A stretch of 64,000 bases of DNA, from contig NC_081546.1 in the NCBI RefSeq assembly GCF_901000735.1, positions 4,655,001-4,719,000 on the forward strand, given 5' to 3'. Within the stretch, counting starts at the first letter, position 1. Each line of letters opens with the position of its first letter. The notes under the pieces are model-generated. The model had not been told where the DNA came from. It did no database searches and saw only the letters and a program-made list of their open reading frames with translations. This document shows, one piece after another, positions 1 to 10,866 of this stretch. The DNA is from Corylus avellana (Eukaryota; Streptophyta; Magnoliopsida; Fagales; Betulaceae). Position numbers and translations under genes: made by a program.

Positions 1-2
1 AA

Positions 3-1562
3 ACTTTAAAAATCACACATGAAGGAACTAAGGTTGTTAGAACTTCAAAAATTCAAATGTTGGTTTCTCAGTTTGAGGAGATTAGAATGCAGGAAGATGA
101 AACTTTTGATGAATTCTATTTAAAGCTTAGTGCCATTAGAAACTCTACCATTAATTTGGGAAAGAAAATGGATGATGCTAAAGTTGTGAAGAAAATTTTA
201 AGGTCTTTGCCTGAGAGGTTTATACCTCAAATTGCTGCCATACAACAGAGCAAAGACCTAGACACAATGAGAGCAGAAGAACTTGTAGGTTCACTTCAGA
301 CTTTTGAGCTAATTCTTCCTAAACACAAAAACACCAAGAATATTGCTCTTAAGGCAAAAAATGTTAAGGTTGACTTTTGTGGTTCATCTGATAAGGATTC
401 TGGAAATGAGGAAGAAATTGCTATGTTTGCTAAGAAGTTTAGGAAATTCTTTCGAGCCAAGAAAGGAAATTTTATAAGTAGCAATTCACAATCTTCTGAG
501 AAATCTAGAATTGTGAATGTTGGAAAAGGAAAGTCACCTAGAGGTATCAAGTGTCACGAATGTGGAGGACATGGGCACATTCATGTTGACTGTGCTAACT
601 TGAGAAAGTCAAATGGCAAGACATTTAATGTGACTCAAAGTGATGAGTCAGATAAGGACGATGCTGAACAGGGAGTTAATTACTTAGCATTTGGAGTTAG
701 TTATGAGAGTGAGCATGAGAATAGTGATTGCAATTCTCAAGACAAACAAAGTGTGACCGATAATGATTCGGAAGAAGAAGATGATCTGCAAAATGCTTAT
801 AATAATCTCTTTGTGGAATGCACTAAACTGAAAAAGCTGAATAAGCAGCAATTGAAGAAACTCAAAGAGGTTAATATTGAAAATGATCAACTTTCTGTCA
901 CCTTAACTGATTCTCTTGCTACTCATAATACTTTGATGTCTGAAAATCAAATGTTGATTGCCAAAGTGAAATCCTTAGAGAATGAACTGAATGAATCAAA
1001 GAATCACTTAACAAAATTCTCTAGTGAAAAGCTAAATCAAATGCTACATAATCAAAAACATTCGTTTGATAGAACTGGATTGGGTTTCGATAAATCTGCT
1101 ATTTTATCTACTAATGTTGCTTCTTCTTCAAAGATGATTTTTGTGAAACCAGTGAACAAAGAAGATAGCTCGGCTGAAAATAAGGTAATTTCTCCTCAAA
1201 TTTCAAAAGGTGGAAAAGGTAAGGGAACTCTAACTGATTCCTATATGTCTAGTTCTAAGTCGAGAAGTGTGCATATGTTAAGGAACCAACCTTCTCAAAG
1301 GTTTATTCCTACGTGTCATAATTGTGATAAGATTGGCCATATTCGTCCTAAGTATTTTCAGCTTAACAGTCATGAGCCTAAAAGAGAGTATTTCCATTCT
1401 AGAAATAGTTATGAGAAATTATTCAACATGATGAGAGACGTAGTAACACCGTTAAATGTCTTGGATAAGAGTCACACAGTTGTCCCTGATGTGAAGAAAG
1501 TTTGGGTCAAGAAGATTAATACCATTCACCCATTAAGGGGGAGTGGTAATGGACTCACCTAG
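3..1562 (+). CDS. Copia retrotransposon gag polyprotein, 5'-partial, pol missing
   Basis: Capsid-type Gag of a Ty1/Copia LTR retrotransposon; it packages element RNA in cytoplasmic particles. The frame is open to the window edge and the codons before the first ATG at 57 still match the family (TLKITHEGTKVV), so the true start lies upstream. Visible parts: UBN2-type Gag domain in the first ~110 residues (FEEIRMQEDETFDEFY, RSLPERF), an acidic linker, a CCHC zinc knuckle at about residues 165-180 (CHECGGHGHIHVDC), a coiled-coil stretch at about 260-330, and a second knuckle near residue 422 (CHNCDKIGHIRPKY) whose last Cys is Tyr. The frame stops just after IHPLRGSG; no protease, integrase or RT follows, so pol has been lost or never existed in this copy. 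The polypurine tract and 3' LTR at 3.8 kb belong to the same element. Confidence 0.85.
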   Translation, partial: TLKITHEGTKVVRTSKIQMLVSQFEEIRMQEDETFDEFYLKLSAIRNSTINLGKKMDDAKVVKKILRSLPERFIPQIAAIQQSKDLDTMRAEELVGSLQTFELILPKHKNTKNIALKAKNVKVDFCGSSDKDSGNEEEIAMFAKKFRKFFRAKKGNFISSNSQSSEKSRIVNVGKGKSPRGIKCHECGGHGHIHVDCANLRKSNGKTFNVTQSDESDKDDAEQGVNYLAFGVSYESEHENSDCNSQDKQSVTDNDSEEEDDLQNAYNNLFVECTKLKKLNKQQLKKLKEVNIENDQLSVTLTDSLATHNTLMSENQMLIAKVKSLENELNESKNHLTKFSSEKLNQMLHNQKHSFDRTGLGFDKSAILSTNVASSSKMIFVKPVNKEDSSAENKVISPQISKGGKGKGTLTDSYMSSSKSRSVHMLRNQPSQRFIPTCHNCDKIGHIRPKYFQLNSHEPKREYFHSRNSYEKLFNMMRDVVTPLNVLDKSHTVVPDVKKVWVKKINTIHPLRGSGNGLT

Positions 1563-2548
1563 ATTAGGTGGGCACATAACATGCCTAGAAATTGGACATA
1601 TTGATATTTGTCTATAGCTGTTCTAGGGCATTTTTGTTTGTTTTTGATTGTTTTTGTTTGCTTTGTCTTTATTTTTCTTTGATTCTTTTATTTTTGGGAT
1701 TGTTTTTATTTGTTGGATAATCAGTTTCTCATGTCTTGTGCTCAAATGAATATTTTCCATATGAGTGAGGTAAATATTTCTGCAATTCACATCTCAAGCT
1801 CCATATGTTTATGATATACCTTGTTCTTCTGAAAACTGTTAAAGGAGTAAAGAGTCAGTTTTCTCATGTTCGAAGTTGTGCACTATTTACCCCCATTAGG
1901 TTTAGATTTTTTTGTGTGTTTTGGGAATTTGGATCAAACATTTTTTTGGAAGATAGGTAGTGTCAGTTCTATCCACTTGACCAACTCGTTAATTGAACCT
2001 AGCTCCTAAAAATTCCAACATTTTCTTATAAAAAAAGAAAAGAAAAAGGGGGCATAAAATAAGCTCAGATGACTTAGTTTTGCTTCTATATGTCCCTAAA
2101 AGAAATAATCAGTGATCAAATCATTGCGAAAATAGATGATTACTAAAGGACATGGTAAAAGCGAATGATTAGTCTAAGGGGAAGTGTATTGGATGAGAGA
2201 ATCTAGGTCCTAACATTATAAGGTTTTACTGTGGCTTGAATCAGACTGTTTGTCTTTCATTTACAAAATGTCTGCCTAGATTTCCTTTCCACTGATGAAA
2301 TCTTATTTAATGGGAGTTTTCACACACTACACATTCACATTAGATTTCTGATTATTGCCTACTTGACTGCATTCACAGAATAAGGTTGTGTCAATGCATA
2401 TGGTACATTTAAGGTGTAAGTGTAGTTTGTTGATCACTTTGGATTGTTAAGATATTCATAAGGGCATGCATGATTTATTGGATATCTAAACAAGCTGAAG
2501 AAAAAAAAAAAAAAAAAAGGAGCTTATTGTTTATTGTCGAGTTTTTTT
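1563..2548 (+). other. Untranslated interior of the Copia element
   Basis: About 1 kb of AT-rich sequence between gag and the duplicated 3' region. It has no ORF of note and no recognisable pol. Purine-rich tracts and the direct run into the polypurine tract and LTR suggest the non-coding post-pol region of a Copia element from which pol has been deleted. Confidence 0.5.
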
Positions 2549-3899
2549 TAACCTGAAATCCCTTCTTTTTTCACATTTTTTTTTTCTCTTTCTTTCTCGG
2601 CCGACGCATGTCTTCCCTACTTTTTTTTTGTGTGTTATTTTTTTCTCTTTCTCTGTGATTCCATCTTTTCAACTTAAAGGATCAAGATTCAATCCTTCAA
2701 GGTATGTTTTCTTTCTTCATTCTTTTCAGATTTGATTTCAAATCAAATTCTAGAATTTGATTGTTTGTAGTTTCAGTTTGAGGGGGAGAAATTTTTTTTT
2801 CATGATCTTGCATTTCACTCATTATGCATTCATAGCACTATAGATAGAACACCACAGATGATTTTGATTTTGATATACTTGTTGCATCTATAAGTGATAT
2901 TTGTTTCTATAAGTGATATTTCTTTGGTTTTCTAACAGATTTGGTGAGCTATTCATGATTATATTCTATTCAAATCTGTTATATTATTGGTCATTGTTTA
3001 TTCATGTTCCACATATGCTTTGATGAATTTTGTGAGTATTTCAAGAACCATGGAGAACTTTTGTCCTTCTGTGACAAAAAGGGGGAGTTGATTTTTTTTT
3101 TATTTTCTGATGTGTCATTTTCTTGTACAAATTATTTTTGTCCCCGAATGGCCAAAAGGGGGAGTTTGTTAGGTTAGGATTTGGCACATTCGGTTTGCAT
3201 GGAAGTTGTTGAAAATGAGCACCNNNNNNNNNNNNNNNNNNNNAAAAACCTGAAATCCCTTCTTTTTCACATTTTTTTTCTCTTTCTTTCTCGGCCGACA
3301 CATGTCTTCCCTACATTTTTTTGGTGTGTTATTTTTTTCTCTTTCTCTGTGATTCCATCTTTTCAACTTAAAGGATCAAGATTCAATCCTTCAAGGTATG
3401 TTTTCTTTCTTCATTCTTTTCAGATTTGATTTCAAATCAAATTCTAGAATTTGATTGTTTGTAGGTTCAGTTTGAGGGGGAGAAATTTTTTTTTCATGAT
3501 CTTGCATTTCATTCATTATGCATTCATAGCACCATAGATAGAACACCACATATGATTTTGATTTTGATATACTTGTTGCATCTATAAGTGATATTTGTTT
3601 GGTTTTCTAACAGATTTGGTGAGCTATTCATGATTATATTCTATTTAAATCTGTTATATTATTGGTCATTGTTTATTCCTGTTCCACATATGCTTTGATG
3701 AATTTTGTGAGTGTTTCAAGAACCATGGAGACCTTTTGTCCTTCTGTGACAAAAAGGAAGAGTTGATTTTTTTTTTGATTTTCTGATGTGTCATTTTCAT
3801 GTACAAATTATTTTTGTCCCCGAATGGTCAAAAGGGGGAGTTTGTTAGGTTAGGATTTGGCACATTCGGTTTGCATGTAAGTTGTTGAAAATGAGCACC
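2549..3899. repeat. Near-identical ~655-bp direct duplication around an N gap
   Basis: Copy A (about 2549-3223) and copy B (about 3246-3899) are almost the same. Both contain the same internal sequence, the polypurine tract and the first ~60 bp of the LTR. Copy A ends exactly at the 20-N gap at the word gaaaatgagcacc, and copy B begins just after the gap. Differences are small: a few SNPs, homopolymer changes, and a ~24-bp loss in B near 3590. This is what an unmerged contig overlap or two haplotypes joined head-to-tail would look like; a real tandem duplication is less likely. Confidence 0.8.
3224..3243. other. Assembly gap (20 N)
   Basis: Twenty N between the two copies of a duplicated segment. 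The size is probably nominal, so the adjacency of the two sides is not certain. Confidence 0.99.
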
Positions 3900-4795
3900 T
3901 CAATATGTCCAGGAAGCAGATTCTAGAAGGCAGGTCCAGACCCCCAAAAGCCAGGTCCGGACCCAATTTCCAGAGTATACCTGTTGAAGAGCCTGTCCGA
4001 ACCGCCAGAAGCTGGGTCCGGACCTAATTTCCAGAAACCGTGTTTTGAAGGAGAGGTCCGGACCGCCAGAAGCAGGGTCCGGACCCCATTTCCAGAAACC
4101 ATCTTTTGAAGGGGAGGTCCGGACCGCCGGAAGCCAGGTCCGAACCCAATTTCCAGAAAGCCCTTGTTTTATGAGATGTCCGGACACAAGAGTTGGAGGT
4201 CCAGACATCACTAGGTTACACATATGTAATCCTAGCCATGTCCGGACCCCAGATTAGCCATGTCCAGACATGGCTGCTGATGGATTAATTTTTTCTATTT
4301 AAACACTTTATTTTGCTTTACAAAGGTACGTATTTTGGAGAGCAAAATCAGGAAGCTTAGAGAGAGATATTGTTCTAGCTTATTTAAGAAAAGATTAAAT
4401 ACGTGAAGCCAATCGGAGTTCCGGTGAAAGGAAATCTTATAGAAGAATTGTGCCAGATGTTCTGGAAAGGGCTACTGCAGTAGAAGTCAAGTGGGTCGCT
4501 TGTCGTGTGCAAGGAAGATTTAATTGCAAAGGTTTTGTAATACTTCTTGTATTCCTTATTCTTCTTATAGTGGATTGATTTCCTGAGTTTGGCTACCCCG
4601 GAGAGGTTTTACATTTAGAGAGTTCTCTAAATGGTTTCCTCTTCGTAACCAAATTTTTGTGTTCTTGATTTTCTTTACATATCTGAGTTTGGTTGTTTCT
4701 TAACTGTTAGGTTAAATTATTGTTCGACATAATTTTTGTAAATCACCTAGACATTTGAATAGGTGTTGTTTGGAGTCGTTTTTAGAATTTTCAAT
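3830..4795 (+). mobile_element. Copia 3' LTR with polypurine tract
   Basis: A purine tract (aaaagggggag, about 3830-3840) lies next to TGTTAGGTTAGGATT at 3843, the usual start of a Copia 3' LTR. The LTR runs to about 4795, where similarity to the second copy at 59210-60012 (opposite strand) ends. It belongs to the element whose gag is at 3-1562. The interior has a GC-rich minisatellite (3916-4170). The 3' limit is uncertain by roughly 20 bp because no clear CA end or target duplication is visible here. Confidence 0.8.
3916..4170. repeat. GGTCCGGACC minisatellite inside the LTR
   Basis: About four units of ~63 bp, each with one or two palindromes of the type GGTCCGGACC followed by aatttccagaaa. 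The sister LTR at 59.2-60.0 kb has only two units, so copy number varies between members of the same family. Confidence 0.8.
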
Positions 4796-4835
4796 AACTA
4801 TTATTTTATGTTAAAAATGGCATTTACATAAATGC

Positions 4836-4954
4836 CCTCTCTTTTGCCAAAGTGAATATTTAGGATCAACCACATCAATGATTTTTCCTGACTCATCAAC
4901 CAAAAACTTTCGTGAACATGGCTCACCACCATCAATGATACCCAAAAAAATCAT
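4836..4954 (-). pseudogene. Small Copia gag fragment
   Basis: About 40 codons on the minus strand read MIFLGIIDGGEPCSRKF and then SGKIIDVVDPKYSLWQ. This fits the N-terminal Gag block of a different Copia group (pattern GxxDGxxPCPxKF ... NPxYxxW). It has no continuation on either side before the 100-N gap, so it is a decayed fragment. The family match is from memory. Confidence 0.45.
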
Positions 4955-5120
4955 GAGCTTTCAGGGAGAAATTGGGAACAAATACCAAAAGAAATGGAAG
5001 AAGTGATGTAAACCACAATGCTTGGGAATATATGAGGAAGACCTAGACAGATGGTAGTGTGAAGACACCCCGAAAGATGGCGACATGATCCCAGACTCGC
5101 GTTGCAGCAAAGGAGGCTCC

Positions 5121-5220
5121 NNNNNNNNNNNNNNNNNNNNNNNNNNNNNNNNNNNNNNNNNNNNNNNNNNNNNNNNNNNNNNNNNNNNNNNNNNNNNNNN
5201 NNNNNNNNNNNNNNNNNNNN
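5121..5220. other. Assembly gap (100 N)
   Basis: Exactly 100 N, a conventional scaffold gap. It hides the 5' boundary of the first laccase copy. Confidence 0.99.
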
Positions 5221-6037
5221 TATATCACAATTGCTCTGAATGAGTTTCCCTGTCCAAATGCATCATGTTCTGGGGTAGCTGGAAATAAGATGGCTTCAAG
5301 CTTAAACAACATAAGTTTTTTAAACCCGAGTACTGATATATTGCTTGCCTATTACAGGTATTTTTCTATTATATATCTTTTTCTTTCCTTCTGTTTGTCT
5401 ACTTAATTAGAATTTGCTCTAACTAACATTTTATTTCAAAATATGAGCATGCAGGAACTTGAGTGGAGTTTACACTGAGGATTTTCCAAACTGGCCGCCA
5501 GTTTTTTATAACTTCACTTAGAGCGTTTTGCCGGACAATACTACAATACCGACGCCGGGGACCAAAGTCAAGATTTTAAACTACAATGAACAAGTGGAAA
5601 TAACTTTTCAAGATACTAACGTATTGAATGCATCAGCGATTCATCCACTGCACATGCATGGGTATAACTTTTACGTGGTTGGATCAGGTCTTGGCAATTT
5701 CAATAATGAGACTGACCCCAAAACCTATAACTTGGTCGATCCACTTGAAGTGAATACTATAGGAGTCCCCAAGGATGGATGGGTTACCATCAGATTCAAA
5801 GCAAATAATCCTGGTAATTAAGCTCTTTAACTTTGGGAAAAAAATTAAATTAAGAAAACAAAAGTCAACGATACAAACATTTACACTAAGTACTAACATT
5901 GGATGCTTTAATTTATATCAGGCGTATGGTTTTGGCACTGCCATTTTGATCGACATCTTACCTGGGGCATGAGCACTGTAATGATAGTGAAGGATGGCGG
6001 CACACCTGAGACGAGTATGCTCCCGCCCCCCTCCTAA
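5221..6037 (+). pseudogene. Laccase pseudogene, 3' part (copy 1)
   Basis: Multicopper oxidase of the plant laccase family, which oxidises phenolics in the cell wall. Only the end of exon 5 (5221-5357), exon 6 (5455-5813) and exon 7 (from 5922) are present; the rest is lost in or beyond the N gap. Copper motifs L3 (HPLHMHG) and L4 (HCHFDRH with a GM ligand region) are readable. Exon 6 has an in-frame TAG at 5519-5521 just after NFT, and exon 7 carries an extra C in the CCCCCC run near 6031, giving an early TAA at 6035. It is ~95 percent alike to copy 2 at 18.6-19.7 kb, including introns and 3' flank. The splice sites are intact, but the reading frame is dead. Confidence 0.9.
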
Positions 6038-6350
6038 TATGCCCTCCTGTAAAGTACCCAACAAAAGTACTTGGATTGAAGACTTTGGTGATTCTGATGA
6101 ACAAGTTAATAAGAATTGATATGTTATATGATAATATATGACATGGGATGACAGTTATCTATTTTAATTAAGAGTTTTAATTATCTATTTTATCTATTTT
6201 TAGTTTTATTATCAGTAGTTTGAATATTATTTATCTATTTTTATGAAATCAACCGTCAATTTATTTTTAATTTTTTAGTTTTGTCCCCCCTTGTAATATT
6301 CTAGTTTTGCCCATGTCAACAATTATCTCAAAATTCTAATGTGACTGTTG
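5221..6350. repeat. Segmental duplicate of 18.6-19.7 kb
   Basis: The stretch matches about 18596-19711 throughout exons, introns and ~310 bp of 3' flank. Homology stops abruptly after gactgttg at 6350 and 19711. To the right of 6350 Gypsy sequence begins, while copy 2 continues into unrelated AT-rich DNA. The duplication breakpoint therefore coincides with the truncated edge of the Gypsy element. Confidence 0.85.
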
Positions 6351-6368
6351 AATTCTATAACATCAGCT

Positions 6369-7484
6369 TCATTGATGAACTCTTGTACCTTGCTCATCAA
6401 TTCCTATAGATTTGCTCGGTGGTTTCCGCGCCATCTTCTTCATCACCGGCTCTTTGGTCAAGAGTCCATGATAAATCGCCGAGTATATCAGGTCATCTGA
6501 GGGTTCTTCAATTTCTGTCTTCTCTAGGTTGAACCGAGTTATGAATTGCTTCAAGGTTTCATCACTGCGCTGCTTCAGAGTCGGCAAATAGGATGGTGGT
6601 TTCTTCCGGATCCATGAAGTCATAAATTGAGTTAAGAATACCCGGCCTAGATCCTCAAATTTGTCGATTGAGCCCGGGGGTAGCTTCATGACCCAGTTTC
6701 GAGCACTTCCTGATAAAGTGAGGGGGAAGGCCCTACAAGCCACCTCGTCTGGGATGCCAAGGAGGCGCACATGTGACCTAAAATCTTCCAGGTGTTCAAC
6801 TGGATCTCTGACACCCTTGTAACTCATCATAGGAGGGGCCTTGAATTTTTTAGGTAACCGGTATTCCTCCACCCGCGGAGAAAAAGGTGAACCGATTCCC
6901 TGCAACATCTTCTCCTTGAAGGTGTCCTTCCCTTTATTCTTCCGCTCCATCTCCAGGTTGGTGAACCTCTTGTCAAACTCTGTCATCCTCCTGTTAAGTT
7001 CGTCATCTCTATCTTGGGTACTACCGATTTTGCTATCATCCACCCAGTTTTCCTCCTTTTGGCTTGCATGCTGCTTGAAGTTGTCTTCTTGGTGTCCCCC
7101 TCTTGGTTGATTATGAGTGCTAACATGGCTGTTGTGCTCTTCTTCGTCCCGCCTACCACGAGGTTCCTCGCGATGAGACTGCTCTGATACTCGTAGACGG
7201 AGTTCTGCGTTTTGCCGTGTCAGGGCTTCGATTTGCGTTGCCATTGCCGCAAAGCGTTCAGCATCTCCCCTTTCCAATTGACGGGGAGGTATTTTGTGTT
7301 GAACCAGTCCCTGCTGAACTATGGGATCAATAGGGTTGATGCTGATAACTGGATCTATCGGGTCAATCTGGCCGGCGTGATTGACCAATTTCGAATTAGG
7401 CTGGATCAATGGACCAACATGGTTGGCTATTTCCGTTCGCGACTGTCGGATTGCAGCGCTTCCCGAGCGCGTTGTGACCACCAT
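6369..7484 (-). pseudogene. Ty3/Gypsy retrotransposon gag, 3'-truncated
   Basis: Gag of a Ty3/Gypsy element. The likely start is MVVTTRSGSAA at 7484; the same frame stays open upstream to 7601 but looks like leader. A charged and coiled N-terminal half (repeated QIE/LR and ERKNKGKD motifs) is followed by the retrotransposon Gag capsid domain at about residues 225-345 (DPVEHLEDFRSHVRLLG, WVMKLPPGSIDKFEDL, FITRFNLEK). The frame ends at 6369, before any zinc knuckle or protease, right at the laccase duplication boundary, so the element was cut there. The matching LTR and primer site lie upstream in its own direction at 10.1-10.6 kb. It could still give a short Gag but not a complete element. Confidence 0.85.
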
Positions 7485-7611
7485 GGCGGAATTTTTTCTT
7501 CCTTTTTGCTTTTTGCTTTTTTCCTTATCCGGGATAGAGTATCCCGGAACGTAATAATTTGGAATAAGAATTACCTTATTCTCACAACCAATCAAAACCA
7601 AATTTGAAATT

Positions 7612-7757
7612 TAAACCAGAATAGCCTATTTCTAAACTAGAATAGGAATATAAGTTTAAATCGGGATAACCTATTCTTAAACCAAAATAGGAATACAAAC
7701 TTAAATTAGGATAACCTATTCTTAAATCAGAACATAAATATAAATTGAATAAGAAAA
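7612..7757. repeat. Three ~48-bp tandem repeats in the Gypsy leader
   Basis: Three degenerate units share the core ggataacctattcttaaa followed by an AT-rich tail. They lie between the Gypsy gag start and the interrupted leader. Confidence 0.65.
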
Positions 7758-7941
7758 ACTTATTGTCAAATGCCAATTTTCTTCTCCAAATTCCTCCAAC
7801 GTACAGCCCTTCACGTGCTATTATATTTTCTTTTATTTCTTTTTTCTTTCTTCTTTTCTCTTTTTCTTTCTTCTACGAGCAGTAGCCGAATGTGTGCAGA
7901 TCCGGCGGTGCGTGCAGGTCCGGTGCTCAGGCAGTGCTGCA

Positions 7942-9534
7942 CAGTGGCGGAGCCACGTTGCCCCTTGCCAAGGATTTTAATTTTTAATTTTTTTTTTTTG
8001 GTTTTAACCCACGGCACCCTTCAAATAAAATAAAAAAAGAAAAAAAAAATTTTACAAAAAATTCTATTTTTTTTACCCTCAAAATTCTTTTTTGTTTTAA
8101 CTCACGGCACCTTCAAAAAATTGTTTTAACCCACGGCACCCTCAAAAAATTCTAGACAATTTTTATTTATTTATTTTTTATTTTTTGTATTTTTATCTTT
8201 TTTTTTATAATGTCGACATGTTACATTTTTAATATATCAATTTAAGTACATATTTATGAACTTTTATAGATATTTTTTGTAATGCATATATTGTGTGAAT
8301 TACTAAATTTTTAGGGTAAAAAAAATTTTTAAGACGCAAAAAAAATTTTAATGTCACATCCAATACAAAATGACTGGCTCCACCACCGGTAGTGGAGGAC
8401 TTCTTTCGTAAGGCACGAAACAGTGGAGGACTTCTTTCGTGCATGTACTTTTCACAGTCCTCTTTCGTGCATATCCTTTTCACAGGGGTAGTGGAGGACT
8501 TCTTTTTTAAAAGTCATGTCCAATATGATTATTGCAGTAAAAGATAATTTCAAGAAATGAGTGATAACAGGAGACCAATGCCACTCACGTTTATTCTATT
8601 CCCATACCAACACAACTTGTCAAACAAGGGAATGAAATGTGTGTATATAATTGGTTCACTTTCCGTTTGTTAAAGGCTTTAGAGGTTTTAGTGAAAATAT
8701 ATTTTTTTGACGTAAAAAAAAAAAAAAAATTTATTTATTTTTTATTTTTTGGAAAAATGAAAAAGTATGGATGTTTTATACGAAAAAGTGAAAATTTTTT
8801 ATTTTGTAATGATTTTTTTTAACAGTAATAAAAAGTGATTTGTGTAATATAAAAAGTAAGAATGTTGAGAAAATGAAAAAGTAAGATAATAGTATCAAGT
8901 CTCAAAGGCCTTTGCCAAACGAAACCTAGAAGTTGTTTGTTATCAATTTGTGAAAAAAAAAAAAGAAAAGAATAATAATTAGTATAAAAAAGTAAAAATA
9001 ATGATATTAAAAAGTGAAAATTTTTGTTTTGTGATAATTTCTTTATTTGAATAGTAGTAAAAAATAAATGATATGATATAAAAAGTAAATCAGTGACGGA
9101 GCCACGTTGCCCCTCACGGCACCCCCAAGGATTTTAATTTTTAATTTTTTTTTTTAATTTTTGGTTTTAACCCACGGCACCCTCAAAATAAAAAATAAAG
9201 AAAAAAAAAATCTTTTTACAAAAAATTCTATTCTTTTGACCCTCAAAATTCTTTTTTGTTTTAACTCATGGCACCTTCAAAAAATTGTTTTAACCCACGG
9301 CACCCTCAAAAAATTCTAGACATTTTTTTTTTTTGTATTTTTATCTTTTTGATATAATGTCGACATATTACATTTTTAATATATTAATTTGAGCACATAT
9401 TTATGAATTTTTATAAATATTTTTTGTAATACATATATTGTATGAATTACCAAATTTTTAGGATAAAGAAAATTTGTAAGACGCAAAAAATATTTAGTGG
9501 CACCCTCAATATAAAATGGCTGGCTCCGCCACTG
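7942..9534. mobile_element. hAT-like composite insertion (two related repeats)
   Basis: Outer ends are CAGTGGCGGAGCCA at 7942 and its complement ending at 9534. Two direct copies of a ~445-bp AT-rich sequence (7942-8388 and 9092-9534) each begin and end with this type of terminus and carry the shared words acccacggcaccctcaaaa and gtcgacat. The ~700 bp between them includes short gtggaggacttcttt repeats (8390-8500) and AT-rich tracts. No transposase is present. The flanks share ctgca on both sides of the outer ends, shorter than the 8 bp normal for hAT, so the class call rests on the terminus. It splits the GC-rich Gypsy leader. Confidence 0.6.
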
Positions 9535-10103
9535 CTGCAGGTCAGTGATGGGCTGCTGGGGTGAATGGGCGATCTTCAGTGATGGGTCGGTGATGCCTAT
9601 CTGCGAACGGCAGTGGAGGGTCTGCAGCAATGGTTTGGCGAAGTTGCGACCTGGAGGCCGGCGGTGCTGCTGTTTGAGTGCGATAGGCGATGCTGTTGTT
9701 AGAGATTCCGACGATCGATGGTCACGGCCGTGCGGGTCAGGTGGTGAACGGCGTGACTGGCGATCTGCAGGGGTAGCAGCGTCACAGTGTCGTGGGTTTG
9801 CAGGTCTGGCGGTGAGCGGCGCAACCGGCGATTTGTAGGGAAGTGCAGCCGGCGATCTGCAGTGGAGCGTGATCGGCAATGACTGTTGAGGGCTGGTGCT
9901 TGGAGGATTGTTGGTCCCGGGTCTGTGGCGAACAGCAACTTTGAAAACCTGCGGGTCCGGCCGTGACTGCCGTGGGCTGATCGTTTAGGCTTCAGTGAAC
10001 GTGGGTCTGCAATGTAAGAGGCAGATCTGCTATGGAAATGCACACCGTGATGAATAAATTTTTGTTTATGAGAAACGAACAATTGTTCTCACATGCGGCG
10101 CCA
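9535..10103 (-). other. Gypsy leader and primer binding site
   Basis: GC-rich untranslated leader of the minus-strand Gypsy element. The primer site TGGCGCCGCATGTGAGAAC (complement of 10085-10103) follows the LTR directly, as expected for this class. The leader continues at 7870-7941 on the far side of the hAT-like insertion. Long frames here are low-complexity (Arg, Pro, Ser, Thr rich) and are not proposed as genes. Confidence 0.65.
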
Positions 10104-10620
10104 AACTCTTATAACAGTTTTCAACATGGTGGATGCGCTTTTTTCGAAGTTTTCAATACGTCGTCGTGGGTCCCGGGGAACTTTGATGTCAAAGTCAGAA
10201 AGTTTCTAAGAAAAATATTGTGCTTTGGCGCACAATAATTCAATATACTCAATAATATGTGTGAGGATATTTTAGGATCTTTTAGTACCTTGTGTAAGGG
10301 TCTATTTATAGGCTTGGGCTGTAGAAGTAGGCTTGAACTAGCTTTTCTTATTTAAGTTATATTGGAAGTTCATAGTTGAGATAGAACTCAACAGCTATCA
10401 AGTAGAGATAAATCTTCAACAGATATCATGTAGAGATAATCTTGAGTGGTCATCTTGTAAAAATAAGTATGTCGTCTCTATTCCAATATTATCCTGATTG
10501 GAATATAAGACTATTAATTAATTAAATAGCTCTTACTATTTAATTAATATCTTCATGGGCATATCCTTGGCCATTGGGCCCATAATTTGGTGTGCTTGTA
10601 GTGTGAATTTATTCCCAACA
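10104..10620 (-). mobile_element. Gypsy 5' LTR (minus strand)
   Basis: Read on the minus strand it starts TGTTGGGAATAAATTCACAC at 10620, has a TATA box in CCTATAAATAGACCC about 300 bp in, and runs to the TGGCGCC primer site at 10103. The order LTR, primer site, leader, gag (7484-6369) fits one element. The exact LTR end near 10104-10110 is uncertain. The 3' LTR and pol are absent. Confidence 0.75.
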
Positions 10621-10866
10621 TGTGGCAAAAGTAACATTGTAATTTAAGGGCATATGAGATAACCTCAAATCAGTTTTTTTGGGGGCAATCTTACCTTAAA
10701 TCAACGTTATTAATACTAGTGCCACCCTCGGAGCTAACAGAATTCGGAACAACTGAGAAATTTAGGAGATGAAAAGCTGTTGAAGATGGAGAGATAGTTT
10801 AGAGGATTGAAGAAATTCAAAGCAGGCCATCGGGCTTGCATGATTTTATATGGCTTATCATATTGG

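Noticed and set aside
4045..4257. ORFs over the GGTCCGGACC minisatellite (also 3900-4223 and 59696-60005)
   Set aside because: Both strands are open only because of the repeat periodicity; these are LTR sequence.
7942..9534. Calling ctgca a true target-site duplication
   Set aside because: hAT elements make 8-bp duplications; only five bases match, which may be chance.
9376..9879. Long minus-strand frame rich in Arg, Pro and Ser
   Set aside because: It runs through Gypsy leader into the hAT-like repeat, so it crosses an insertion junction and has repeat composition.
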